DNA of 64,000 nt from Denitratimonas yunnanensis (SeqCode) (GTDB lineage: Bacteria; Pseudomonadota; Gammaproteobacteria; Xanthomonadales; Xanthomonadaceae): positions 154,831 through 218,830 of the forward strand of contig JAPMLR010000004.1 in the NCBI GenBank assembly GCA_026410415.1, written 5' to 3'. Shown here one piece after another: positions 53,248 through 63,315 of this stretch (its first letter is position 1; every line of letters begins with the position of its first letter). The position numbers were made by a program, and so were the translations under genes. The notes below the pieces were generated by a model. That model saw only the letters and a program-made list of their open reading frames with translations. It was not told the origin of the DNA and made no database searches.

Positions 53248-54186
53248 TCAGTGCTGACGCGAGGTGGCGACTCGGGCGCCCACGTGACGCTGGCCACGCT
53301 GTTCGGCGAGAACGGACTGGCGCTGGCGTTCGGCCAGCGCAGCACGACGCTCGTCATCAAGCGTGTGATGACAGCGCGCGCAGGAGACACCTTCCTCGAA
53401 CAGCGGCGACGCGCGATCTTCCGCGCTCAGCGGATGGCGGCAGGAACGACACAGGGTATGGCTGCCCGGTGCCAGCCCATGGCCCACGGAGACGCGTTCG
53501 TCGAACACGAAGCACTCGCCTTGCCAGCGGTTTTCCTCGGCAGGCACCGTTTCCAGATACTTCAGGATGCCGCCCTTGAGGTGATACACCGCGTCGAACC
53601 CGCGCGAACGCAGCAGGGCGGTGGATTTCTCGCAGCGAATGCCGCCCGTGCAGAACATCGCGACTTTCTTGCCGCGCAGCTCCGGGTGCTGCTCCAGCCA
53701 CTCGGGAAATTCCCGGAACGTCTGCGTCGCGGGATTCAACGCCCCCGGGAACGTCCCGATCGCCACTTCGTAGTCGTTGCGCGTGTCCACGAGGACGACA
53801 TCGGGATCGGCGATCAACGCGTTCCAGTCCGAGGGCTCCACGTAGGTGCCGGCCTGCGATGCGGGATCCAGTTCCGGCACCCCCAGCGTCACGATCTCGC
53901 GCTTGAGCCGGACCTTCATGCGATGGAACGGCTGGCGGGCGGCGGGTGATTCCTTGTGCTCCAGCGATGCCAGGCGCGGGTCGCTGCGAAGAAATTGCAG
54001 CACGGCGCGGACGCCGCCGGGTTCGCCGGCAATGGTGCCATTGACCCCCTCAGCTGCCAGCAGCACCGTTCCGTAGACATTGTGCTGTTCGCACAGTGCC
54101 AGCAACGGCGCGCGTTTGTCGGCGAAATCGGGCAGGGTGGCGAAGTGGTAAAACGCCGCGGCGATCATCGTGGATGGGGTGTTCAT
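53248..54186 (-). CDS. trhO: tRNA uridine(34) hydroxylase TrhO (rhodanese-domain)
   Basis: A 312-residue rhodanese-superfamily enzyme of the YceA/TrhO type. It performs O2-dependent hydroxylation of wobble uridine in tRNA, a step toward cmo5U/mo5U. The catalytic Cys is in [16 protein letters not shown]. The N-terminal acylphosphatase-like domain has [10 protein letters not shown] and [16 protein letters not shown]. Two CxxC pairs near the C-terminus ([15 protein letters not shown]) probably bind zinc. ATG 54186 is preferred over the upstream ATG, which adds seven residues. It stands alone. Confidence 0.93.
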   Translation of the reverse strand: MNTPSTMIAAAFYHFATLPDFADKRAPLLALCEQHNVYGTVLLAAEGVNGTIAGEPGGVRAVLQFLRSDPRLASLEHKESPAARQPFHRMKVRLKREIVTLGVPELDPASQAGTYVEPSDWNALIADPDVVLVDTRNDYEVAIGTFPGALNPATQTFREFPEWLEQHPELRGKKVAMFCTGGIRCEKSTALLRSRGFDAVYHLKGGILKYLETVPAEENRWQGECFVFDERVSVGHGLAPGSHTLCRSCRHPLSAEDRASPLFEEGVSCARCHHTLDDERRAALAERQRQSVLAEQRGQRHVGARVATSRQH

Positions 54187-54302
54187 GAGGGACGATTGTA
54201 ACGCCATCGTTGCGCGGCATCGCGGTTGCGGCGATCCGGACCGTACACTGGCGTTTCGTGCGCGCTCGAGGCTTCAGCCCGTGAAAGCTTGAATCGGCCT
54301 GT

Positions 54303-54776
54303 TCACTCGGGCGCTGCCGCAGCGGGCCGGAATTCGGGCTTCAGGCGAACGTAGAGCTGCTTGCGAACCTTGGCCACGACATCGCCACTCGCGGTTTTGA
54401 CGTCCACCTCAAACCAGCGAAGCACCTTGCCGCCATCCGCTGCGGCGGCGCGCAGCTCGTCGAGGACAGCATCATCCAGCCGGAATTCGGCGTACACGTC
54501 TTCGCGGCCAGGCGTGACGAATTCGATTTCGCCGGCCTTGTCCCAGACCAGATACTCACGCCCCAGCGTGTGCATGACCAGAATCATCCAGAACGGATCG
54601 GTCATCGAAAACAGATTGCCGCCGAAATGCGCACGCACATAGTTGCGGTTGTACCAGGTCAGCTTCAGTTGGACGCTGGCGCATCGCCAGTCCGGCGAGA
54701 TCGAGCGAACGCGAATGCCGGCGAACAGGAACGGTGGCCAGAGATTGAAGACGCGGCAAAGGGTTGATGGTTTCAT
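54303..54776 (-). CDS. DUF4442 hotdog-fold protein
   Basis: A 157-residue hotdog-fold protein of the DUF4442 family, related to acyl-CoA thioesterases. It has FNLWPPFLFAGIRVRSISPD, then NRNYVRAHFGGNLFSMTDPF, which mirrors the hotdog helix, then DAVLDELRAAAADG. No membrane segments or signal. The lack of conserved thioesterase acids prevents a confident function. It lies between trhO and cnoX, all on the minus strand but with gaps of about 120 bp, so a shared operon is not evident. Confidence 0.83.
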   Translation of the reverse strand: MKPSTLCRVFNLWPPFLFAGIRVRSISPDWRCASVQLKLTWYNRNYVRAHFGGNLFSMTDPFWMILVMHTLGREYLVWDKAGEIEFVTPGREDVYAEFRLDDAVLDELRAAAADGGKVLRWFEVDVKTASGDVVAKVRKQLYVRLKPEFRPAAAAPE

Positions 54777-54899
54777 TCGGGGGGCGTCAAAGGGGCGACG
54801 TACGCGCTGGCCGGCTGCGACACGCCCGGGAAGGGCGGATGCGCAGGCTCTGTCGGGCGCCGTGGCCTTTGCAGTGGGGGCCGAAGAAGGCGCGTCGGG

Positions 54900-55766
54900 T
54901 CAGAAGAGCAGCGCGGCCATGCGGCGACGGTAGCGGCTGACCAGTTCGGCATCCGGGATCACATTGAACGCTTCGATCAGCGCGCGGCGCGGCAAACCGT
55001 CCTCGAAGTCGCGATTGCGCGCGAGCATGTCGAGGAACTGTTCAAGGGCCGCCTCCGTCTGGCCATCGCCCAGAAGGCGCAGGCCAAGAAGGTGGCGAGC
55101 GGTGAGGTCGTCCGGTGCGCTGGCGACGCGCTGCGCGAGTTCGGCGCGACTCGGTGCATCGTTGAGGCGAGCGGCATTGGCGATCAACACGCCGGCATTG
55201 CGTGCCCGCTCGTCGGCACCGAGATTGGCCGGCAGCGCGGCGATCAGCGTGCTCGCTTCCTCGGTTTCTCCGGTGCGGGCGAGCGCGAGGGCCAGATCGA
55301 GTTTGAGCGAATCATTGCCCGGATTGGCGTCGATGTCGGCGCGCAAACGGATGATTTCCTCCGCGGGCGAGGGCGGTTCGATCGTCTCGGCGGCAGCCGG
55401 TTCTGCGGGCTCGATGCCATGCTGCGCCAGAAACTGGCGAAGCTGGCCTTCGGGAATCACACCGGGGAAGCCATCGGCGATCTGTCCGTCCTTGACCAGA
55501 ATCACGGTGGGTACCGACCGGATGCCGAAGTACGCCGCCAACTGCTGTTGCGCATCGACGTCCACCTTCGCGAGCAGGAAGGTGCCGTGGTAGTCCGCGG
55601 CGAGCTTCTCGAGCACGGGCCCGAATTGTTTGCACGGCCCGCACCAGGTGGCCCAGAAGTCGAGCAGGATCGGCGTGGTGAGGGAACGCTCCAGCACGTC
55701 TTGCTGGAAGGTTTCCACACCGGCATCAAAGACAAAGGAGGGTGTCGCAGAAGATTGGGCAGTCAT
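54900..55766 (-). CDS. CnoX/YbbN-type thioredoxin with TPR domain
   Basis: A 288-residue thioredoxin-like co-chaperone. Residues 1-110 form the thioredoxin fold with the redox site WATWCGPCKQFGPVLEKLA and the cis-Pro region IRSVPTVILVKDG. The C-terminal half is TPR-like (SLKLDLALALARTGETEEAS, RNRDFEDGLPRRALIEAFNV), as in E. coli CnoX, which protects proteins from oxidation and passes them to GroEL. CPxxC substitutions are not seen, so it is likely redox-active. ATG 55766 lacks a strong ribosome site; an upstream alternative encodes Arg-rich shadow. Confidence 0.9.
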   Translation of the reverse strand: MTAQSSATPSFVFDAGVETFQQDVLERSLTTPILLDFWATWCGPCKQFGPVLEKLAADYHGTFLLAKVDVDAQQQLAAYFGIRSVPTVILVKDGQIADGFPGVIPEGQLRQFLAQHGIEPAEPAAAETIEPPSPAEEIIRLRADIDANPGNDSLKLDLALALARTGETEEASTLIAALPANLGADERARNAGVLIANAARLNDAPSRAELAQRVASAPDDLTARHLLGLRLLGDGQTEAALEQFLDMLARNRDFEDGLPRRALIEAFNVIPDAELVSRYRRRMAALLF

Positions 55767-55918
55767 CGGAAGGGTCCGCACGGGGACGGAAATGGATAGG
55801 TTCAACCCTAGATGGTGACGACTGTGGTCGATGCAAGGCAACATCACCGATCGGGACGCCACGTGCAGGGAGCTGCGTCTGCCCGTGAGGCCGGGGCGTG
55901 ATGATGAGAGGAGAGGGA

Positions 55919-56563
55919 ATGACACGCGCTTGGATGGGATGCCTGCATGCGGGATGGATCGCGCCGCTGTGGTTTGCGCTGGCGGTCTGGCTTGCCGGAT
56001 TGCGCATCGGGTACGACCCGGCGTTGCGTGCGGTGGGCGATCTGGGCGCGGTGGACGCGCCTCGTGCGGCATTGTTCAACATCGCCGGTTTCGTGATTCC
56101 CGGCGTGTTGATGCTGGTGTTCGCCGTGGCGCTGGAAAAGGTCATGACACGTGACGGGGCGGGCCGCGCGGGACGGCTCGGGACGGGGTTGCTGATGATT
56201 TCCTCCGTGGCATTCGCGGCTCAAGGCGTGTTTCCGTTCGATCCGGATGAACCGGAAGGCCTGACATCACAACGTCATGCGTCGACGCTGGCCTTCGCGA
56301 TACTCGGTTTGATGGCAGGCGCGTTGCTCGTCGCCGCCAGTCTGCGGCGCGTGGCCGGATGGCGGGTGCTGACGCGATTCGGGCCGGCGCTGGCGGGCGT
56401 GTTGCTGGTTTTCCTGGCGCAGCCGCCGCAAGCGTGGCTGCCCATGCTGGAAGGGCGCGTCGGGCATGCGCAGCGGGTGGTGTTCGCGATCCATCTGTCA
56501 TGGTTCGCGCTGGCGGCGATAGTGGCGCTCGGCCGTGAGCGGACGGCATCATTGCGACGATGA
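55919..56563 (+). CDS. DUF998 membrane protein
   Basis: A 214-residue integral membrane protein with about six helices. The DUF998 pattern is recognisable: AVGDLGAVDAPRAALFNIAG, FVIPGVLMLVFAVAL, and AQGVFPFDPDEPEGLTSQRH then ASTLAFAILGLMAGALL. These proteins are of unknown function. ATG 55919 follows AGGAG with a five-base spacer. It overlaps the UDP-sugar dehydrogenase by four bases (ATGA), which suggests the two are coexpressed and possibly both concern envelope glycans. Confidence 0.85.
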   Translation: MTRAWMGCLHAGWIAPLWFALAVWLAGLRIGYDPALRAVGDLGAVDAPRAALFNIAGFVIPGVLMLVFAVALEKVMTRDGAGRAGRLGTGLLMISSVAFAAQGVFPFDPDEPEGLTSQRHASTLAFAILGLMAGALLVAASLRRVAGWRVLTRFGPALAGVLLVFLAQPPQAWLPMLEGRVGHAQRVVFAIHLSWFALAAIVALGRERTASLRR

Positions 56564-57861
56564 ACGAATATTCCGCTGTCACATTGCCGTCGCTCGACCA
56601 CGCTGGCATCGCCGTTGTGGGGCTGGGCTATGTCGGGCTGCCCTTGGCGCTCGCCTTTGCCCGGGAATTCGATGTGCTTGGATTCGACCTGGATCCAGGC
56701 CGGATCGACGCGCTGCAGCGGGGCGAGGACGCAACCGGAGAAACCGGGCAGGAGGACGCACCGTGGCTCGCGAAGCTGCGACTGTCCACCGATGCGAAGG
56801 CGCTGGCGGGGAATGACGTTTACATCGTTGCCGTCCCCACACCGGTCACTCGGCACAAGTGGCCGGATCTTTCCCCGTTGGTTACCGCGAGCGAATCGGT
56901 GGGCCGAGTGCTTCGCCCCGGCAACGTCGTGGTGTTCGAATCCACCGTCTATCCAGGCGCGACCGAGGAGGTCTGTATTCCTGTGCTGGAACGCACCTCC
57001 GGGTTGGTCTTCAATCGGGATTTCTTCGTCGGGTACAGTCCGGAACGGATCAATCCCGGCGACCACACGCGCCGCCTGCCGGACATCGTCAAGGTTACCT
57101 CCGGTTCCACGCCGGAGGCCGCGGCCTTCGTCGATGCGCTGTATCGGCGCATCGTCCGCGCCGGCACGCATCTGGCACCCGACATCCGCACCGCCGAGGC
57201 CGCCAAGGCGATAGAAAACACCCAACGCGACGTCAACATCGCGCTGATGAACGAATTTGCCGGCATGTTCGCGCGCCTGGGCATGGACACCGAAGCCGTG
57301 CTGGAAGCGGCCGGCACCAAATGGAACTTCCTGCCGTTCCGCCCCGGCCTGGTCGGCGGCCACTGCATCGGCGTGGACCCGTATTACCTGATCCACAAGG
57401 CGCAGGAAGCCGGCTACCACCCGGAGCTGGTGATGGCCGCGCGGCGCATCAACGACGGCATGGCCAGCCATGTGGTCGCACGCCTGCTGCGCGCGATGGC
57501 GAAAGCGCGGATCAGCGCCGTGGGCGCGCGGGTTCTGGTGATGGGCGTCACCTTCAAGGAAAACTGCCCGGACCTGCGCAACAGCCAGGTCGCCGGCGTC
57601 ATCGCCGAGCTGCGCGATTGCCACGCACAGGTGGACGCTTACGACCCCTGGGTGGACGCGGTCCAATGCCAGGCCGAATGCGGCATCGAACCCATCGTCC
57701 AACCCGAACCCGGCCACTACGACGCCGTACTGATCGCCGTCGCCCACCGCCAATTCCGCGAACTGGGCGCAGACGGCATCCGCGCCCTGCTCAAACCCGG
57801 CGGTATCGTCTTCGACGTGAAATACCTGCTGCCGCGTGAGGCGGTGGAGGCGAGGCTTTGA
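56560..57861 (+). CDS. tviB: UDP-N-acetyl-hexosamine dehydrogenase (TviB/WbpO type)
   Basis: A 433-residue nucleotide-sugar dehydrogenase that oxidises a UDP-HexNAc C6-OH to the uronic acid using NAD. The Rossmann motif is GIAVVGLGYVGLPLALAFAR. The catalytic Cys and the signature GLVGGHCIGVDPYYLIHKAQ are in the centre, with the Lys of TKWNFLPFRPG. The C-terminal UDP-binding domain includes GVTFKENCPDLRNSQV. It resembles TviB and WbpO/WbpA, making GalNAcA or GlcNAcA for surface polysaccharide. No other polysaccharide gene is present before the restriction region, so this may be a cluster end. Confidence 0.9.
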   Translation: MNEYSAVTLPSLDHAGIAVVGLGYVGLPLALAFAREFDVLGFDLDPGRIDALQRGEDATGETGQEDAPWLAKLRLSTDAKALAGNDVYIVAVPTPVTRHKWPDLSPLVTASESVGRVLRPGNVVVFESTVYPGATEEVCIPVLERTSGLVFNRDFFVGYSPERINPGDHTRRLPDIVKVTSGSTPEAAAFVDALYRRIVRAGTHLAPDIRTAEAAKAIENTQRDVNIALMNEFAGMFARLGMDTEAVLEAAGTKWNFLPFRPGLVGGHCIGVDPYYLIHKAQEAGYHPELVMAARRINDGMASHVVARLLRAMAKARISAVGARVLVMGVTFKENCPDLRNSQVAGVIAELRDCHAQVDAYDPWVDAVQCQAECGIEPIVQPEPGHYDAVLIAVAHRQFRELGADGIRALLKPGGIVFDVKYLLPREAVEARL

Positions 57862-58019
57862 TCCGGCTGACAGGGCGCTGTAGCGCCTGTTCCGCAGCGG
57901 TGTAGAGATGCTGCCGTCTGTTGCCATCAGTCCTCATGCAAGCGGACTGGCCGGAATGATGGCTCGGGCAAAGCCCACCGCAAAGCCGAATACACGAATG
58001 CAACCGCTCCCGTTTGCCG

Positions 58020-58181
58020 GCGGGAGGTCGCAAACCGAAGCTGGACGCAAAACAGATACGCCAGATCAAGGCATTGCTTCGCGATCCAAACACCAGCGTA
58101 GCGGAAGTGGCACGTGATTATGGCGTGTCGAGAACAACGATTTATAAGCATTGCGGCGTCGTACAACCGCGCCATCAATAA
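58020..58181 (+). pseudogene. Serine recombinase (resolvase/invertase) C-terminal remnant
   Basis: About 54 codons of an invertase/Tn3 resolvase C-terminal helix-turn-helix: GGRKPKLDAKQIRQIKALLR, DPNTSVAEVARDYGV and SRTTIYKHCGVV, ending at TAA 58179-58181. GRKPKL is the linker to the DNA-binding domain. The catalytic serine-recombinase domain is missing upstream. It ends 20 bp before the mod start and marks the left boundary of the restriction-modification region. Confidence 0.75.
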
Positions 58182-58200
58182 CGAAGAGAGAAGTAATTCC

Positions 58201-60663
58201 GTGTCCAGACTGACAGATTTGATTGCCAAGGCAAAAGCCAAAGATTCGGTCCTGGGGGCCGAGTTGGATCGGGAGTTCAAGATTCTCTCTTCGCGCCTTC
58301 CCTTTGGCCTGAACTTCGAGAGGCATAGTCCCGAAGCGGTAGAGCTGCCGCTGCGCCCGATACGCAAGGGCGACAAGGTGCGCGTGTTGCCGGAGCGTGG
58401 CACAACTCGAAAAGGCGATCAGCGGTTGTGGCAGGTGAAGACCATCCACAAGGCGAAGAAAACGGCTGACCTGGAGTTGCTGGGTACGGCAGAGGTCGAA
58501 ACGCAGACCGTGGCGCTGGATGATCTGGTGGTGGTGGCCGAGTTCCGCGACACCATCTATCCGGGCCTAGTCAGCACCGGCAGGGTGTCACATGGTGGCG
58601 ATAAGCCGTTTCACTCGGTCATCAATGGTGAGAACTACCACGTTCTCAAGGCGCTGACCTATACCCATCGGGGCAAGGTGGATGCCATCTACATCGACCC
58701 ACCGTACAACAGTGGAGCGAAGGACTGGAAATACAATAACGATTATGTCGAGAAGGACGACTCGTACCGACATAGTAAATGGCTGGCGATGATGGAGCGT
58801 CGCTTACTTGTGGCGAGGGAACTGTTAAATCCAGCCAGTTCTGTGCTGATCGTAACAATCGACGAGAAGGAATATTTACGATTGGGGTTATTGCTGGAGC
58901 AGCTTTTCCCAGAAGCGACTTTCCAAATGACTAGTACTGTGATTGCTCCTCAAGGCTCACAACGTCCTGGCCGTTTTTCCCGCATCGAAGAATATATTTT
59001 TTGCGGTTTTTTTGGTGAAAGCATCGCCGTACCGACGGGTGACGCCATGATCGCAACTACAGATGATAGTGAGAACGAAGATGGTGGCGCAGCCCGAGAG
59101 GAAAAAGTGACATGGGATAGTTTAATGCGTCGTGGTACTGATGCGACTAGAGCATCCCGAGAAGATATGTTTTATCCGATTACGATCGACAAAAAGACGC
59201 GCAAAGTTGTTGAGGTTGGCTACCCACCTGGTACAGGCAACCCAATTTCATTCGAGGAAGATCCTGATTCAAATCTTATGGTGAAATGGCCCATTCGAAC
59301 GGATGGATCGGAAGGGCGCTGGCAACTTGGCCGAGATACTTTTGAAAACGTGCTAAAAAACGGAATGGCTAGGGTCGGACGTTCCTATGCCATTACTTAC
59401 TTGAAGGGTGGGGCGCGGTCGCAAATAGAGAAGGGCGAGATTGTCGAGACAGGAAAGGATGACTATGGGTATCCCATATACCAAGTCATGACATCCTCTG
59501 TGGCATGGCCGCGAACGGTCTGGAATAAGCGATCCCACAACGCAAGCGTGTATGGATCGACTTTGCTTCGAGCTTTTATTCCGGGCCGCAAATTCCCATT
59601 TCCTAAATCGCTATATGCTGTTGAAGATACATTGCGATTTTTTGTTGCAAATAAGCCCGACGCTGTCATTTTAGACTTTTTCTCCGGTTCAGGAACGACT
59701 GCTCACGCCGTGATGCGCCTCAATAAGGAGGACGGCGGACGCCGCCAGTGCATCAGCGTGACTAATAACGAAGTCGCTTCCGATGAGCAAAAGATGTTGC
59801 GTGAACAGGGTTTGCGTCCCGGCGATGTCGAGTGGGAAAAATGGGGTATCTGCGAGCACATCACCAAGCCGCGAATCGCAGCAGCCATCACGGGTAAAAC
59901 CCCCGACGGCGAACCCATTGAAGGGGATTATCTGACAAGGAGAACGGTCGAGAAGGAAACACCGCGCCGCTTTATACACCTTGGCTTTGTCGAGCCGGCC
60001 ATGTTCGATACTGCAACAAAAAAGAAGCAGCTCGTGGCACTGATTGATGGTCTGCCACAATCGCTGGTGAGAGGCTCTTGCCATTTTATCGTCAGTGAAG
60101 ATCACACTGCCAGCGTGCTATTCGATCCTGAAGCTGCGGACGAATGGCTGCAATCTCTGGATGGGCAGGAGCACATCACGGACTTCTACATCGTTACGCC
60201 AGGCAAAAGGGGTTTTGACCAGCTCAAAGAACAGGTAATAGGGCTGCTCGGCCCAATGATCGTGCGCGAAGAAGAAAAGCTCCCCATCAGCGAAGGCTTC
60301 GAGGAAAACGCCGAATTCTTTACGCTGACGTATGAAACGCCGGTATCGGTCAATTACAACCTAGCATTCAACCGGATTGCGCCCTTGCTGTGGCTGCGGG
60401 CTGGAGCGCAGGGTAGTCGTATTGACAAGCTGCCAGCTGATGGCTGGGCGGTAGCCGATGCCTATGGAGTGCTGAACAATGTCGATGCAGCCACGCCCTT
60501 TATCAAGACTCTGAATAAGGCTGCCGGAATTCGTATTGCCTATATCGTGACTGACGACGACCGCCGTTTTCAGGCCATTGCCAAGCGCTTGCCTGATGGC
60601 ATCGAGCCGGTGCGCTTGTACGAGTCGTATCTGACCAATTTTAGCTTCACCAACGGAGAGTAA
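58201..60663 (+). CDS. Type III-like restriction-modification DNA adenine methyltransferase (Mod)
   Basis: An 820-residue N6-adenine/N4-cytosine methyltransferase of the beta class. Motif IV DPPY is in YIDPPYNSGAKDWKYNNDY, and motif I follows it in LDFFSGSGTTAHAVMRLNKE. GTG 58201 is preferred: it has AGAGAGAAG upstream and avoids the recombinase tail, whereas an ATG at 58114 would run through that remnant. Residues about 220-480 (58.88-59.65 kb) are AT-richer by eye than the flanks, consistent with a swapped target-recognition domain. The res gene follows four bases later, so the pair forms a type III-like operon. Methylation specificity is unknown. Confidence 0.93.
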   Translation: MSRLTDLIAKAKAKDSVLGAELDREFKILSSRLPFGLNFERHSPEAVELPLRPIRKGDKVRVLPERGTTRKGDQRLWQVKTIHKAKKTADLELLGTAEVETQTVALDDLVVVAEFRDTIYPGLVSTGRVSHGGDKPFHSVINGENYHVLKALTYTHRGKVDAIYIDPPYNSGAKDWKYNNDYVEKDDSYRHSKWLAMMERRLLVARELLNPASSVLIVTIDEKEYLRLGLLLEQLFPEATFQMTSTVIAPQGSQRPGRFSRIEEYIFCGFFGESIAVPTGDAMIATTDDSENEDGGAAREEKVTWDSLMRRGTDATRASREDMFYPITIDKKTRKVVEVGYPPGTGNPISFEEDPDSNLMVKWPIRTDGSEGRWQLGRDTFENVLKNGMARVGRSYAITYLKGGARSQIEKGEIVETGKDDYGYPIYQVMTSSVAWPRTVWNKRSHNASVYGSTLLRAFIPGRKFPFPKSLYAVEDTLRFFVANKPDAVILDFFSGSGTTAHAVMRLNKEDGGRRQCISVTNNEVASDEQKMLREQGLRPGDVEWEKWGICEHITKPRIAAAITGKTPDGEPIEGDYLTRRTVEKETPRRFIHLGFVEPAMFDTATKKKQLVALIDGLPQSLVRGSCHFIVSEDHTASVLFDPEAADEWLQSLDGQEHITDFYIVTPGKRGFDQLKEQVIGLLGPMIVREEEKLPISEGFEENAEFFTLTYETPVSVNYNLAFNRIAPLLWLRAGAQGSRIDKLPADGWAVADAYGVLNNVDAATPFIKTLNKAAGIRIAYIVTDDDRRFQAIAKRLPDGIEPVRLYESYLTNFSFTNGE

Positions 60664-60666
60664 CGG

Positions 60667-63264
60667 ATGAAGTTCACGCTCAAAGACTACCAGCGCGACG
60701 CCGTCCGCGAATCCTTGAACAATCTGGGTAAGGCTCGTCGCCTGTGGCATGGCGAGGGCGACAGGACTGCGTTTTCATTGACTGCGGTAACCGGCGCGGG
60801 TAAGACCGTGATGGCCGCCGCCACTTTTGAGGCGCTATTCCACGGTGATGATGAGTTCAGTTTCGATGCTGACCCCGGCGCGGTGGTGATCTGGTTCAGC
60901 GACGACCCTTCGCTGAACGAACAGACCCGCTTTCGTTTTATCGAGGCCAGCGACCGCATCAACTACACCGACCTGGTGGTGGTGGAAAACACCTTCAACA
61001 GACCGAAATTCCAAGCGGGGAAAATCTACTTTCTCAATACCCAGAAGCTCAGCAAGAACAGCTTGCTGGTGCGCGGCCGTGATCCTGAAGAAATGGCCGC
61101 CAAGTTGGATGGCACGTTCCCGGACATGCGACCTGACCTGCGGGCCTACACGATTTGGGACACCATCCAGAACACCATTGAAGACCCTGATTTGACGCTT
61201 TATCTGGTGCTGGATGAGGCGCACCGTGGTATGGGCGCGCAGACGGCAGCCAGTCAGAACGACAAAAGCACGATTGTGCAGCGGCTCATCAATGGCGTGG
61301 GCAGCGTGCCCGGTATTCCTGCTGTCTGGGGTATTTCAGCCACGGTGGAGCGGTTCAACAAGGCGATTGAGTCGGCTGGCAAGCACATCAAACTGCCCAA
61401 TGTGGAAGTTGATGCGTCCAAGGTGCAGGAGTCCGGCCTGATCAAGGACACCATCCTGCTGGATATTCCAGATAATGCTGGCAATTTCGATACCGTGCTG
61501 GTGCGGCGTGCGACCGATAAATTGAAGGAGTCCAGTCTTGCGTGGGACGCTTATTCCAAGCAGCAACAGGAAGCCCATGTTGTCGTGCCGTTGATGGTTT
61601 TGCAGGTTCCCAACACGCCTGACCCCGATGAAATCGGGCGGGCGCTGGATACCATTTTCGAGCGCTACCCTGAGCTGCCCTCTGCCAGCGTGGCGCACGT
61701 TTTCGGGGATCACACCACACAGCGCTTCGGTAACCGCGACGTGCCCTACATCGAGCCGCAGCGGGTTCAAGAATCAACCTGGGTGCGGGTGCTCATCGCC
61801 AAAGATGCCATTAGCACCGGCTGGGATTGCCCGCGTGCCGAGGTCATGGTGTCGTTCCGTGCGGCCAGCGACAAGACGCACATTACGCAGTTGCTGGGTC
61901 GTCTGGTGCGTTCGCCGTTGGCCCGCCGTATTCCTGGCAACGACCGCCTGAACGCGGTGGACTGCTTGCTGCCGAAATTCAATCGCAAGGCCGTGGAGCA
62001 GGTGGTCGATGAGCTGACAACTGGCAACGAGGCGGCAACGCCTGGACGCGTGTTGATCGACTACATCGAGGTGCAGCCGAACCCTGCTGCCGCGCCTGCC
62101 GTGTGGGAAGTATTCGAGGCGTTGCCATCACAAACGCGGCCGCAACGTGGTGCCAGGCCGGCGATCAGGTTGACTTCGTTGGCGCATGAATTGGCGTCCG
62201 ACGATATTCTGTCCGGCGCAGGCAGACTGGCACACGCCGAGATGCACGCCGCCTTGGATGCTTTTCAGGCCGGCAACGACGCCAAGATCAAGGCCAAGCG
62301 GCAGTCCGTATTGGTTGTGGACGGCAAGACCGTAAAAGCTGACATGCTGGGTCAAGGCCGGAGTTTGGAACAATTCTGGGAAGACGCCGATGTGGCAGTC
62401 ATCGACGATGCCTATCGCCGTGCGGCGCGTATCTTCAGCCCGGCGATTGCTCATTCTTATGTTGATCATCTCGCCAGCCAGGAAGCCGACCGCGACGAAG
62501 ACCCAGAAGGCTTTCTTGAGGCCATCATGGATGCTCGCGTAACCGTGGCGGGTTTGGGGCTGGTGATGGAGGCGCAGGCTTATTTTGACGCCGAGGCCGA
62601 TAAGCTGGCAAAGGACTGGCTGGCCAAGTATGGGGCGCAGATCAAGGCGCTAAGCGATGATCGACGCGAGTCCTATAGGCAGATCATCGAAATGAGCACG
62701 GAGCCGCAGGATGTGGGCTTACTCAAGCCTGAGGCCCGTTATGAAGCTACCAAGGTGAACGAAAACGGAAAGATAAAGGCGCTCCCTGTCTGGGATAACC
62801 ACTTGCTGTGCAACGATGACGGCAAGTACCCCGCTGAACTGAATGACTGGGAGCGGACGGTGGTCGAGGCTGAGTCGGCCAAGCCTGGGTTCTCATTCTG
62901 GTATCGCAACCCGCAGCAGCCAGGGCAGTCGTCGCTGGGTATCGCCTATAAGAAGGCCGAGCAATATGGAACCGTCCGTCCAGACTTCCTGTTCTTCGCC
63001 GAGCAGGATGGCACGCTCGTAGTCGATCTGGTTGACCCGCACGGCCTGCATTTAAGCGACGCGCTTGCTAAGCTGCAAGGTTTGGCTCTGTATGCTGCTA
63101 ACCACTCCGATGCTTATCGACGGATCGAGTCCATTGCCAAGGTTAAGGGTAGCGACAAGCTGCGGGTGCTCGACTTGAAACGCCAAGAAGTACAGGATGC
63201 GATTGCCTCCGCCGTCGATGCTGAAGGGTTGTTCAGCAGTAGTCTGGCAGATGACTATCAGTGA
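60667..63264 (+). CDS. Type III-like restriction subunit Res (SF2 helicase)
   Basis: An 865-residue DEAD/DEAH-box translocase. Walker A is FSLTAVTGAGKTVMAAATFE at about residue 40. DEAH is YLVLDEAHRGMG and motif III is WGISATVERF. Later motifs include SEEPV-like STGWDCPRAEVMVSFRAA and TQLLGRLVRSPLA. The C-terminal nuclease region reads RPDFLFFAEQDGTLVVDLVD, then PHGLHL, without the canonical E/D-x-K. It is cotranscribed with mod (4-bp gap). The subunit would move along DNA from unmodified sites and cleave foreign DNA, if the nuclease is active. Confidence 0.93.
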   Translation: MKFTLKDYQRDAVRESLNNLGKARRLWHGEGDRTAFSLTAVTGAGKTVMAAATFEALFHGDDEFSFDADPGAVVIWFSDDPSLNEQTRFRFIEASDRINYTDLVVVENTFNRPKFQAGKIYFLNTQKLSKNSLLVRGRDPEEMAAKLDGTFPDMRPDLRAYTIWDTIQNTIEDPDLTLYLVLDEAHRGMGAQTAASQNDKSTIVQRLINGVGSVPGIPAVWGISATVERFNKAIESAGKHIKLPNVEVDASKVQESGLIKDTILLDIPDNAGNFDTVLVRRATDKLKESSLAWDAYSKQQQEAHVVVPLMVLQVPNTPDPDEIGRALDTIFERYPELPSASVAHVFGDHTTQRFGNRDVPYIEPQRVQESTWVRVLIAKDAISTGWDCPRAEVMVSFRAASDKTHITQLLGRLVRSPLARRIPGNDRLNAVDCLLPKFNRKAVEQVVDELTTGNEAATPGRVLIDYIEVQPNPAAAPAVWEVFEALPSQTRPQRGARPAIRLTSLAHELASDDILSGAGRLAHAEMHAALDAFQAGNDAKIKAKRQSVLVVDGKTVKADMLGQGRSLEQFWEDADVAVIDDAYRRAARIFSPAIAHSYVDHLASQEADRDEDPEGFLEAIMDARVTVAGLGLVMEAQAYFDAEADKLAKDWLAKYGAQIKALSDDRRESYRQIIEMSTEPQDVGLLKPEARYEATKVNENGKIKALPVWDNHLLCNDDGKYPAELNDWERTVVEAESAKPGFSFWYRNPQQPGQSSLGIAYKKAEQYGTVRPDFLFFAEQDGTLVVDLVDPHGLHLSDALAKLQGLALYAANHSDAYRRIESIAKVKGSDKLRVLDLKRQEVQDAIASAVDAEGLFSSSLADDYQ

Positions 63265-63315
63265 TAGCGCAAGCGCAGTGAAGAATCAGATCAGCGACTA
63301 TCGGAGCCATAACGC

